A stretch of 64,000 bases of DNA from Vibrio celticus (GTDB lineage: Bacteria > Pseudomonadota > Gammaproteobacteria > Enterobacterales > Vibrionaceae), in assembly GCF_024347335.1 (NCBI RefSeq), contig NZ_AP025463.1, forward strand, positions 682,001 through 746,000. Reading direction: 5' to 3'. Each line of letters begins with the position of its first letter. The first letter of the stretch is position 1. Under the pieces are notes generated by a model that was not told the DNA's origin, did not search any database, and saw only the letters and a list, made by a program, of their open reading frames with translations. Shown here one piece after another: positions 37,947-45,770 of the stretch. The translations under genes were made by a program, and so were the position numbers.

Positions 37947-39197
37947 GTGGATTTAACTAACATGGGTATCGCAGCAAAAGACGCTGCTTTCCACCTAGCG
38001 ACCGCATCTACGGCGCAAAAGAATAAAGCATTGGCGATCATCGCTGATGAGCTAGAAGCAAACGCAGCAACGATTTTAGAAGCGAACGCGAAAGATATCG
38101 AATTAGGTCGCGAAGCGGGTTTAACTGACGCACTGCTTGATCGTCTACTTCTTAATGAAGAGCGCTTAACCGGTATCGCTAACGATGTGCGTAACGTGAT
38201 TAGCCTGAATGACCCAGTTGGCAGCGAGATTGACAGCAAAGTACTGGAAAACGGTATGTCGCTGTCTCGTCGTCGCGTACCACTTGGTGTGGTGGGTGTT
38301 ATCTATGAAGCGCGTCCAAACGTAACCATCGATATTGCAGCTCTGTGTCTGAAGACAGGTAACGCAAGCATTCTACGTGGTGGTAAAGAGACGTTTTTCT
38401 CGAATATGGAACTGGTTAAAGTTATCCAGTCTGCATTAGAGAAAGCGGAGCTTCCAGCCGCTTCTGTTCAGTACATCGAGAAGCCTGATCGTGAACTCGT
38501 ATCTCAACTGCTTAAACTGGATGACTACGTGGATATGATCATTCCTCGTGGCGGCGCTGGCTTGCACAAGATGTGTAAAGAGAACAGCACCATTCCAGTT
38601 ATCATCGGCGGCTTTGGTATCAGCCATATCTTCGTTGATGAAAGCGCTGATCTTGAGAAATCTGTCGATGTGGTCGAAAACTCAAAAGTTCAACGTCCAT
38701 CGGCGTGTAACTCGTTAGATACACTGCTAGTGCATGAAGCGGTTGCTGAAGCTTTCCTAACTAAGCTGAAACAGCGTTTAGCCGGCAAGGTAACCTTAGT
38801 TGCTGATACCAGTGCAAAATCGCTGCTAGCGGGTTTCGAAGACCAACGTGATGCGGTTGAAGGCGACTTTGACACTGAATGGCTAAGCTACACGCTCGGC
38901 GTGAAAGTCGTTGCGGATGTGGCAGAAGCGATTGACCACATGCGTGTACACAATGCGAGTCATTCAGATGCGATCATGACTAACAGCCTAGAGAGCTCAG
39001 AACGTTTTATTAACTCTGTTGGTTCTGCAGCGGTTTATGTGAATGCATCAACACGTTTTACTGATGGCGCACAGTTTGGTTTAGGCGCTGAAGTCGCCGT
39101 TTCTACTCAGAAATTGCATGCTCGCGGCCCAATGGGCTTAGAAGAGCTGACAAGCTACAAATGGGTAGGTAAAGCGAACTATTTAGTCCGCGGTTAA
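37947..39197 (+). CDS. proA: gamma-glutamyl phosphate reductase ProA
   Basis: Second step of proline synthesis: NADPH-dependent reduction of glutamyl-5-phosphate. 416 residues, aldehyde-dehydrogenase fold. Motifs: VPLGVVGVIYEARPNVTIDIAALCLKTGNASILRGGKE near 110, VDMIIPRGGAGL near 195, and the catalytic Cys in VQRPSACNSLDTLLVH near 255, plus NASTRFTDGAQFGLGAEVAVSTQ near 370. GTG start at 37947 with AGGGAGAG 6 bases upstream. Ends before a clear terminator. Confidence 0.96.
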   Translation: MDLTNMGIAAKDAAFHLATASTAQKNKALAIIADELEANAATILEANAKDIELGREAGLTDALLDRLLLNEERLTGIANDVRNVISLNDPVGSEIDSKVLENGMSLSRRRVPLGVVGVIYEARPNVTIDIAALCLKTGNASILRGGKETFFSNMELVKVIQSALEKAELPAASVQYIEKPDRELVSQLLKLDDYVDMIIPRGGAGLHKMCKENSTIPVIIGGFGISHIFVDESADLEKSVDVVENSKVQRPSACNSLDTLLVHEAVAEAFLTKLKQRLAGKVTLVADTSAKSLLAGFEDQRDAVEGDFDTEWLSYTLGVKVVADVAEAIDHMRVHNASHSDAIMTNSLESSERFINSVGSAAVYVNASTRFTDGAQFGLGAEVAVSTQKLHARGPMGLEELTSYKWVGKANYLVRG

Positions 39198-39273
39198 CGC
39201 TGGTCGTTAATTTTACTCCTCAGCTCATTTTTGAAATGGCGATCGAGTAGCAATAATCAATGAATCACCACAC

Positions 39274-39299
39274 AAAAGGGCCTTAATTGGCCCTTTTTC
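39274..39299 (+). terminator. proA terminator
   Basis: Stem AAAGGGCC / GGCCCTTT with a 6-base loop and a T-run. Confidence 0.88.
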
Positions 39300-39353
39300 T
39301 TTCCTAACGTTTGGCAATTCCGTTACACTGATATTCAATTATTTGGAGGTGAT

Positions 39354-39803
39354 ATGCATTGTCCTTTTTGTTCAGAGAACGACACTAAAGTAATCGATTC
39401 AAGACTGGTAGCCGATGGCCATCAGGTTCGTCGTCGCCGTCAATGCCTTGCATGTAGTGAACGTTTTACTACGTTCGAATCGGCAGAACTTGTGATGCCT
39501 AAGGTCATAAAGTCGAATGGAAACCGCGAACCATTTAATGAAGATAAAATGGTGGGTGGTGTACAGCGCGCTCTAGAAAAACGCCCAGTGAGTGCTGATG
39601 CGATTGAACTTGCGATCAGTACGATTAAGTCACAACTCCGTGCAACTGGTGAGCGTGAAGTACCAAGCGAGATGATTGGTAATCTTGTGATGGGCCAATT
39701 GAAAGAATTGGATAAAGTGGCGTACATTCGTTTTGCCTCTGTTTACCGCAGCTTTGAAGACATCCGAGAGTTTGGCGAAGAAATCGCTAAATTAGAGGAT
39801 TAA
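39354..39803 (+). CDS. nrdR: transcriptional repressor NrdR
   Basis: Nucleotide-sensing repressor of ribonucleotide reductase genes. 149 residues: zinc ribbon MHCPFCSEND... with CLAC (four Cys), then an ATP-cone domain from VIKSNGNREPFNEDKMVGGVQRALEKRPVS to YIRFASVYRSFEDI. A near-perfect ribosome site GGAGGTGAT lies directly before ATG. First gene of nrdR-ribD-ribE-ribBA-ribH-nusB-thiL-pgpA, the usual gammaproteobacterial order. Confidence 0.97.
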   Translation: MHCPFCSENDTKVIDSRLVADGHQVRRRRQCLACSERFTTFESAELVMPKVIKSNGNREPFNEDKMVGGVQRALEKRPVSADAIELAISTIKSQLRATGEREVPSEMIGNLVMGQLKELDKVAYIRFASVYRSFEDIREFGEEIAKLED

Positions 39804-39813
39804 CTCCTCAATC

Positions 39814-40920
39814 ATGTCAAACTTTACTCCCCTAGATTTTCAAATGATGTCGCGTGCTATTCAATTAGCGAAACGCGGCATTTACACCACTGCGCCAAAC
39901 CCGAATGTGGGTTGTGTCATTGTACAAACTGATGGTCAGATCGTTGGCGAAGGTTTTCATGCCAAAGCCGGTGAGCCTCATGCTGAAGTATATGCCATGC
40001 GAATGGCTGGCGATAAGGCAAAAGGTGCGACGGCTTATGTCACGCTAGAGCCTTGTTCTCATTACGGTCGAACGCCACCTTGTGCAGAAGGTTTGATTAA
40101 GGCTCAAGTTTCAAAAGTGATTTGCGCCATGCAGGACCCAAACCCAAAAGTCGCAGGTCGTGGTATCAAAATGTTACGCGATGCGGGTATTGAGGTTGAA
40201 ATCGGTTTGCTAGAGCAAGACGCTCTCGACTTGAACCCTGCATTTATCAAGCGTATGCAAACTGGCATGCCATTCGTTCAGTTAAAGATGGCCGCTAGCC
40301 TTGATGGCCAAACAGCATTGGAAAATGGTCAAAGCCAGTGGATCACATCGCCAGAAGCGCGTCGTGATGTTCAGAACTACCGAGCAAAATCAGGCGCTGT
40401 GTTGTCAACTAGCCAGACGGTGATTGAAGACAACGCGTCGTTGAATGTTCGTTGGGCAGAGTTGCCAAGCAGTATCAAAGATCATTACGCTGAAGACGAG
40501 CTGCGTCAGCCGATTCGCGTGATTCTTGATCGTCAAAACCAACTGCGTCCTGAATTCAAGTTATTCCAGACTCCAACATCCGTGTTGAGAGTAGCCGAAG
40601 CGTCTGCGGATATTGAAGTCGCAACCACAGATGCAGGTCTGCTCGATTTACACGATCTAATGCGTCAATTGCCAGCGAACCATATCGACCATATTTGGGT
40701 CGAAGCGGGCGCGACATTGGCAAAAAGCTTGATTGAAGCACAGCTGGTGGATGAGCTAATCCTCTATTTAGCACCTAAACTTATGGGCAGTGACGGACGA
40801 GGTTTGATGGGCGCATTAGGGTTCACTTCAATGTCTGACGTTATTGACCTAGAAATTAAAGATGTTCGACAGGTTGGTGTGGATATTCGCATCGTTGCGA
40901 AACCCGTATTTCGAAACTGA
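39814..40920 (+). CDS. ribD: bifunctional riboflavin deaminase/reductase RibD
   Basis: Performs the deaminase and reductase steps after GTP cyclohydrolase II in riboflavin synthesis. 368 residues. Deaminase domain (1-145): PNPNVGCVIV, GEPHAEVYAM (zinc His, catalytic Glu) and LEPCSHYGRTPPCAEGLI (two zinc Cys). Reductase domain (150-368): VQLKMAASLDGQTAL, QWITSPEARRDVQNYRA, ELILYLAPKLMG. It starts 10 bases after nrdR. Confidence 0.96.
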   Translation: MSNFTPLDFQMMSRAIQLAKRGIYTTAPNPNVGCVIVQTDGQIVGEGFHAKAGEPHAEVYAMRMAGDKAKGATAYVTLEPCSHYGRTPPCAEGLIKAQVSKVICAMQDPNPKVAGRGIKMLRDAGIEVEIGLLEQDALDLNPAFIKRMQTGMPFVQLKMAASLDGQTALENGQSQWITSPEARRDVQNYRAKSGAVLSTSQTVIEDNASLNVRWAELPSSIKDHYAEDELRQPIRVILDRQNQLRPEFKLFQTPTSVLRVAEASADIEVATTDAGLLDLHDLMRQLPANHIDHIWVEAGATLAKSLIEAQLVDELILYLAPKLMGSDGRGLMGALGFTSMSDVIDLEIKDVRQVGVDIRIVAKPVFRN

Positions 40921-40992
40921 TAGTAACGAAACCACAGTAGAAATAGTTACTCCAACTGCATACGTGTCGTTGACAACAAAAAGAGTTTTAAA

Positions 40993-41649
40993 ATGTTTAC
41001 AGGAATTGTAGAAGCCGTAGGTACATTGAGTGCAATCACTCCTCGCGGAGAAGACATCACCGTAACGGTTAATGTTGGTAATCTTGATATGGCTGACGTT
41101 AAGTTAGGCGACAGTATCGCGACCAATGGTGTTTGTTTGACGGTTGTTGAGTATAACGATCACAGCTACAGTGCAGACCTTTCGCTTGAGACCCTGAAAA
41201 AAACGGGTTTTGTCGATTACCAAGCTGGCGATAAGGTCAACCTAGAGAAAGCAATGCTACCGACCACGCGTTTCGGTGGTCATATAGTTTCGGGTCACGT
41301 TGATGGCGTGGGTGAGATTGTTGAGCGTAACCAAGTCGGTCGTGCGATTGAGTTCTGGGTTGAAATGCCTGCAGAGATCTCAAAGTACGTGGCTCAAAAA
41401 GGTTCAGTCACCGTAGATGGTATTAGCCTGACGGTGAATGATTTACGCAAGAATGCTTTTAAGCTGACGATCGTTCCTCACACCTCTTCAGAAACCACCA
41501 TCGATCAATTCAATGTTGGTCGCAAAGTGAATCTAGAAGTCGATGTATTAGCGCGCTATATGGAGCGTTTACTGCAAGGCCAGCAGCAAGAGTCTGAGCC
41601 TGAATCTCGACTGACGATGGAATTCTTACAACAGAATGGTTTTGCCTAA
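40993..41649 (+). CDS. ribE: riboflavin synthase alpha chain
   Basis: Dismutates two 6,7-dimethyl-8-ribityllumazines to riboflavin. 218 residues in two tandem lumazine-binding repeats: MFTGIVEAVGTLSAI (1-) and GGHIVSGHVDGVGEIVE (near 98). The motif SIATNGVCLTVVEY in repeat 1 is echoed by VTVDGISLTVNDL in repeat 2. Called ribC in E. coli; ribE is the more general name. Part of the rib operon. Confidence 0.96.
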   Translation: MFTGIVEAVGTLSAITPRGEDITVTVNVGNLDMADVKLGDSIATNGVCLTVVEYNDHSYSADLSLETLKKTGFVDYQAGDKVNLEKAMLPTTRFGGHIVSGHVDGVGEIVERNQVGRAIEFWVEMPAEISKYVAQKGSVTVDGISLTVNDLRKNAFKLTIVPHTSSETTIDQFNVGRKVNLEVDVLARYMERLLQGQQQESEPESRLTMEFLQQNGFA

Positions 41650-41757
41650 CCGTTGGTATAAAGTGCACTAAACATCACTTTGTGAAAGCGAGCAATATCA
41701 TCAGGTTTAAATAGTGTCGGTTCTAGGAAGCAGAACCATTTCAAAGGATATAGAACA

Positions 41758-42867
41758 ATGCCAATTAGTACTCCTCAAGAAATTATTGAAGACATTCGCC
41801 TAGGAAAAATGGTTATCCTGATGGATGATGAAGATCGCGAAAATGAAGGCGATCTGATCATGGCAGCAGAACATGTTACGCCAGAAGCGATTAACTTCAT
41901 GGCGATGTATGGCCGCGGCTTAATTTGTCTAACGTTGACCAAAGAGCGTTCAAACCGTATGGGTCTAGCGCCTATGGTTCAAGACAACAATGCTCAATAC
42001 ACGACGAACTTTACGGTTTCAATTGAAGCTGCCGAGGGCGTAACAACGGGTATTTCTGCATCAGACCGCGCCGTTACTGTTCAAGCGGCTGTGGCAAAAG
42101 ATGCGAAAGCGGCAGACTTAGTTCAACCTGGTCATATCTTCCCACTGACCGCTCAAGAAGGTGGCGTGTTAACTCGTGCTGGTCATACGGAAGCAGGTTG
42201 TGACTTAGCTCGTCTAGCAGGCTGTGAGCCAGCATCTGTTATCGTTGAGATCCTAAATGACGACGGCACCATGGCACGTCGCCCTGATCTTGAAGTCTTC
42301 GCTGAAAAACACGATATCAAACTAGGCACCATTGCTGACTTGATTGAATACCGTAACAACACAGAAACGACGATTGAACGTGTAGCACAATGCCATCTTC
42401 CAACAGAGTTTGGTGATTTCGAGCTTGTGACTTACCGTGACACGATCGATAACCAGATCCACTACGCAATGCAAAAGGGCGACTTGTCTGTAGGCGCTCC
42501 TTTAGTGCGTGTTCACCTGCATGATACGTTTACCGATCTGCTTCATTCTGATCGCGGTACCGAGCGTAGTTGGTCGCTAGATAAAGCGATGAAGCGCATT
42601 GGCGACGAAGGCGGTGTGTTGGTTATTCTGGGTAACGAGGAGTCGTCTGATTCTTTGATCCACAAAGTGAAGACATTCGAAGCTCAAGATAAGAATGAGC
42701 AACCAACCATGGCTAAGAAACAAGGTACTTCTCGTCGTGTTGGTGTGGGTTCTCAGATTCTTCAAGACCTAGGCGTTCACGATATGCGTCTGCTTTCTTC
42801 AAGCACTAAGCGTTACCACGCATTGGGTGGTTTTGGCCTTAACGTTGTTGAATATGTTTGCGAGTAA
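41758..42867 (+). CDS. ribBA: 3,4-dihydroxy-2-butanone 4-phosphate synthase with degenerate GTP cyclohydrolase II domain
   Basis: 369 residues. The N-terminal half (1-205) is an intact RibB domain: MVILMDDEDRENEGDLIMAAEHVTPEAINFM (acidic loop), TTGISASDRAVTVQAA, HIFPLTAQEGGVLTRAGHTEA. The C-terminal half has the RibA fold remnants (GAPLVRVHLHDTFTDLLHSDRG..., GGVLVILGNEESS, DMRLLSSSTKRYHALGGFGLNVVE) but lacks the three zinc cysteines of the C-x10-C-x-C motif and the RHQEGRG-type catalytic loop. So it should make only dihydroxybutanone phosphate, a RibBX-type protein; GTP cyclohydrolase II must be elsewhere. Confidence 0.92.
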   Translation: MPISTPQEIIEDIRLGKMVILMDDEDRENEGDLIMAAEHVTPEAINFMAMYGRGLICLTLTKERSNRMGLAPMVQDNNAQYTTNFTVSIEAAEGVTTGISASDRAVTVQAAVAKDAKAADLVQPGHIFPLTAQEGGVLTRAGHTEAGCDLARLAGCEPASVIVEILNDDGTMARRPDLEVFAEKHDIKLGTIADLIEYRNNTETTIERVAQCHLPTEFGDFELVTYRDTIDNQIHYAMQKGDLSVGAPLVRVHLHDTFTDLLHSDRGTERSWSLDKAMKRIGDEGGVLVILGNEESSDSLIHKVKTFEAQDKNEQPTMAKKQGTSRRVGVGSQILQDLGVHDMRLLSSSTKRYHALGGFGLNVVEYVCE

Positions 42868-42949
42868 GCCGACGTCTGTCCGTTTATAGCGGCATAATTT
42901 ACCGATGATTTCAGTAGCTCTTTTAGAGGTTAATTTCGATAAAAGAGCA

Positions 42950-42999
42950 AAGTAGCCAAGCCCGATTCAAAACGTGTTGAATACACAAGCTTGGCTACT
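42950..42999. repeat. inverted repeat in the ribBA-ribH gap
   Basis: Arms AAGTAGCCAAGC and GCTTGGCTACTT are perfect 12-base complements around a loop of ~26 bases. It lies about 150 bases before ribH and could be a transcript hairpin. No T-tract follows. Confidence 0.5.
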
Positions 43000-43147
43000 T
43001 GCTGCTCCAGTAAGGTTGGCAGCAGCGCTGCGTTATCATCTTTACATCTCCGGTGCCTGTTCTTCTAAATTAGCATTAGATATTGCTCACAGTTTTGTGC
43101 TAGAATCCGGCGATTCTCACTTGATGAAAATAGTTAAAGGAAGGCTT

Positions 43148-43618
43148 ATGAAAGTGATCGAGGGTGGCTTCCCAGCGCCAAATGCAAAAATTGCTATCGT
43201 TATTGCTCGTTTCAACAGTTTTATTAACGAAAGTTTACTTTCTGGTGCAATCGATACTTTAAAGCGTCATGGACAAGTAAGCGAAGACAACATCACTGTT
43301 GTTCGTTGCCCTGGTGCAGTAGAACTTCCACTTGTAGCGCAGCGCGTTGCAAAAACGGGTAAGTTCGATGCGATTGTATCTCTTGGTACAGTAATCCGTG
43401 GCGGTACACCTCACTTTGACTATGTTTGTAGTGAATGTAATAAAGGTTTGGCACAAGTGTCTCTGGAATTTTCTCTTCCAGTAGCGTTTGGTGTTCTTAC
43501 TGTTGATACGATCGATCAAGCTATTGAACGCGCAGGAACCAAGGCTGGTAATAAGGGTGCAGAAGCAGCACTTAGCGCACTTGAGATGATCAACGTTCTT
43601 TCTGAAATCGATTCCTAA
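43148..43618 (+). CDS. ribH: 6,7-dimethyl-8-ribityllumazine synthase RibH
   Basis: Condenses the products of RibD and RibB. 156 residues: MKVIEGGFPAPNAKIAIVIARFNSFINESLLSGAIDTL, PGAVELPLVAQ (near 55), GTVIRGGTPHFDYVCSE (catalytic His, near 81-88) and PVAFGVLTVDTIDQAIERAGTKAGNKG. ATG 43148 follows AAAGGAAGG; the frame is open further upstream (to 42974) but that sequence is not conserved. Its stop codon overlaps the nusB start (TAATG). Confidence 0.96.
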   Translation: MKVIEGGFPAPNAKIAIVIARFNSFINESLLSGAIDTLKRHGQVSEDNITVVRCPGAVELPLVAQRVAKTGKFDAIVSLGTVIRGGTPHFDYVCSECNKGLAQVSLEFSLPVAFGVLTVDTIDQAIERAGTKAGNKGAEAALSALEMINVLSEIDS

Positions 43619-44085
43619 TGGGGGCCAGTGTGAAACCAGCCGCACGTCGTAACGCACGTCAATTTGCTCTACAAGCAATTTATTCTTGGCAAATTACTAA
43701 AGAAAATATTGCTACCGTTGAAGAACAGTTCTTATCTGGTGGTAAGTATGATGAAGAAGAGCATCATGCCGCAGAACCTGCTCTAGCTATGCCAGAAACA
43801 GACGTTGCATACTTCCGCGACCTACTAACTGGTGTTGCTCTTAGCCACATGGAACTTGATAGCAAGCTTCGTCCATTCGTATCTCGCCCTATGCAAGATC
43901 TGGATTTGATGGAACTAGCGCTTCTACGTTTAGCTATGTACGAGATGACTCGTCGCGAAGATGTACCATACAAAGTGGTTATCAACGAAGCTATCGAGCT
44001 TGCGAAAGTATTCGCAGCAGAAGACAGTCATAAGTTTGTTAACGGTGTGCTTGATAAAGCTGCACCGCACGTTCGTAAGAAATAA
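43618..44085 (+). CDS. nusB: transcription antitermination factor NusB
   Basis: 155-residue all-helical protein that with NusE binds boxA RNA in rRNA antitermination. KPAARRNARQFALQAIYSWQ at the N-terminus is the Arg-rich RNA-binding helix; RDLLTGVALSHMELD, MQDLDLMELALLRLAMYEM and VVINEAIELAKVFAAEDSHKFVNGVLD follow. The ATG overlaps the ribH stop (TAATG), implying translational coupling; a GTG four codons on is an alternative. Confidence 0.96.
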   Translation: MGASVKPAARRNARQFALQAIYSWQITKENIATVEEQFLSGGKYDEEEHHAAEPALAMPETDVAYFRDLLTGVALSHMELDSKLRPFVSRPMQDLDLMELALLRLAMYEMTRREDVPYKVVINEAIELAKVFAAEDSHKFVNGVLDKAAPHVRKK

Positions 44086-44105
44086 GACGTTCGTATATTG
44101 AATCT

Positions 44106-44135
44106 AAAGGTCAGCTTTCATGCTGGCCTTTTTTG
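44106..44135 (+). terminator. terminator-like hairpin after nusB
   Basis: Stem AAGGTCAGC / GCTGGCCTT (one G-T pair) with six T. Some transcription must pass it if thiL shares the operon promoter. Confidence 0.8.
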
Positions 44136-44199
44136 TAACTAAATTTCTGTAATATCCATGATTACGGCGATTTTTATGAGACTAAAGATAGGGCATGTG

Positions 44200-45174
44200 A
44201 TGTCTGGCGAATTTAACCTGATTGAAAAATATTTTGTAAATCGACAACCACAACGTAAAGACGTACTTCTGGCTGCTGGCGATGATTGTGCTTTGGTCAA
44301 AGCGCCGGGTAATGTTGAGATAGCGATCAGCACGGACACCTTAGTGGCTGGTACCCATTTCTTAGCTGAAGCAAATCCGGCTTGGGTGGCACACAAGGCG
44401 TTGGCTTCTAATATCAGTGACCTTGCTGCAATGGGCGCGACGCCGGCTTGGGTGTCTTTTGCTTTAACCATGCCTGAAGTGGATGAAGCATGGCTTGCTC
44501 CTTTCTGTGACTCCTTTTTTAAACTCGCAGACTACTTTGGTATTCAGTTAATTGGTGGCGACACCACCAAAGGCCCACTAAGCCTGACACTAACTGTACA
44601 GGGCTTTGTTCCTGAAGGACGAGCGCTGCGTAGAGATGGCGCGAAAGTGGGCGACTGGATTTACGTAACAGGTAACCTAGGTGACAGCAAAGCTGGCTTA
44701 GAAGTGTTACTTAACCCTGATCAGAACAGAGCGAAGCCTTATGCTGCTGAGCTTGAAGAGAGACATTATGTGAGCGCTCCTCGAGTGTTAGCGGGTCAGG
44801 CTCTAGTGAACCTTGCTTCATCGGCGATTGATATCTCTGATGGTGTTATTGCTGATTTAAAACATATCCTTAAGCGTTCTCAAGTTGGCGCGAGTATTGA
44901 TGTAAGCACGCTGCCTATCTCTCCAGAGTTACGTCAGTTCGCTCCTGATATCACTTCAGCTCAGCAGTACGCGCTGACCAGTGGTGAAGAGTACGAACTG
45001 TGCTTTACTGTACCAGAAGAGAATAAAGGGTCGCTGGAAAGTGCTTTGTCACACACAGGTACAAAAGTCACCTGCATTGGCCAGATAAGACCTGTAGAAT
45101 ATTTTGAATTACACAATAATGGTGAACCACTAAGCTGGAACTTAACTGGTTACGATCACTTTAAGGTTAATTGA
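44200..45174 (+). CDS. thiL: thiamine-monophosphate kinase ThiL
   Basis: Phosphorylates thiamine phosphate to the active cofactor. 324 residues: SGEFNLIEKYF at the start, LAAGDDCALVK near 29 (metal Asp), ISTDTLVAGTHF, KALASNISDLAAMGATPAWV near 70, IGGDTTKGPLSLTLTVQG and AIDISDGVIADLKHI near 210. ATG 44200 matches the conserved N-terminus; in-frame codons back to 44158 do not. Stop overlaps pgpA start. Confidence 0.95.
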   Translation: MSGEFNLIEKYFVNRQPQRKDVLLAAGDDCALVKAPGNVEIAISTDTLVAGTHFLAEANPAWVAHKALASNISDLAAMGATPAWVSFALTMPEVDEAWLAPFCDSFFKLADYFGIQLIGGDTTKGPLSLTLTVQGFVPEGRALRRDGAKVGDWIYVTGNLGDSKAGLEVLLNPDQNRAKPYAAELEERHYVSAPRVLAGQALVNLASSAIDISDGVIADLKHILKRSQVGASIDVSTLPISPELRQFAPDITSAQQYALTSGEEYELCFTVPEENKGSLESALSHTGTKVTCIGQIRPVEYFELHNNGEPLSWNLTGYDHFKVN

Positions 45175-45680
45175 TGACAAACCCACTTTCTCTTATTTCT
45201 CTTAAAAACCCTTGGCATTTCTTAGCAACGGGTTTTGGCAGTGGCTTATCGCCGATTATTCCCGGCACAATGGGCACGCTTGCGTCAATTCCATTGTACC
45301 TATTGTTGGTTCAGTTACCGTTTCCTGCTTACGTTGCCGTGGTGGTGGTAAGCTGCATTATTGGTATTAAGATCTGCCAAGTAACGTCTGATGATATGGG
45401 TGTGCATGATCACGGTTCTATCGTTTGGGATGAGTTTGCAGGTTTTTGGATCACCATGAGTTTAGTGCCTATGCTGAATATTCCTGCCGATGACTGGAAA
45501 TGGCTGCTGACTGGTTTTGTGCTTTTCCGCTTCTTTGACATGGTAAAACCCTGGCCGATTGGCTGGCTAGATGCACGAATTCACGGCGGCTTAGGTATCA
45601 TGATTGACGATATTGTAGCGGGTATTATGGCGGCTATTTCGTTGTATGCCGTGGCGCATTTCGCTGGTTGGTTAGTGTGA
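45174..45680 (+). CDS. pgpA: phosphatidylglycerophosphatase A PgpA
   Basis: Dephosphorylates phosphatidylglycerol phosphate in the inner membrane. 168 residues, hydrophobic, with FGSGLSPIIPGTMGTLASIPLYLLL near 20, DDMGVHDHGSIVWDEFAGFWITM near 73 (acidic metal site) and FRFFDMVKPWPIGWLDARIHGGLGIMIDDIVAGI near 118. The ATG overlaps the thiL stop (TGATG). Last gene of the nrdR-rib operon, converging on dxs. Confidence 0.95.
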   Translation: MTNPLSLISLKNPWHFLATGFGSGLSPIIPGTMGTLASIPLYLLLVQLPFPAYVAVVVVSCIIGIKICQVTSDDMGVHDHGSIVWDEFAGFWITMSLVPMLNIPADDWKWLLTGFVLFRFFDMVKPWPIGWLDARIHGGLGIMIDDIVAGIMAAISLYAVAHFAGWLV

Positions 45681-45714
45681 GCTAACTGAAAGACCAAACT
45701 AATTAGCAGATACT

Positions 45715-45747
45715 AAAAAGGTTGACCCTAGGGCCAACCTTTTTTTG
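45715..45747. terminator. bidirectional terminator between pgpA and dxs
   Basis: Near-perfect hairpin AAAAAGGTTG-A-CCC / GGG-C-CAACCTTTTT with seven or more T. Confidence 0.9.
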
Positions 45748-45770
45748 TTTGCGGAGCTTACGTATTAAGG

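Noticed and set aside
42974..43147. Upstream in-frame extension of ribH
   Set aside because: The sequence is not like RibH and the clear ribosome site AAAGGAAGG precedes the ATG at 43148.
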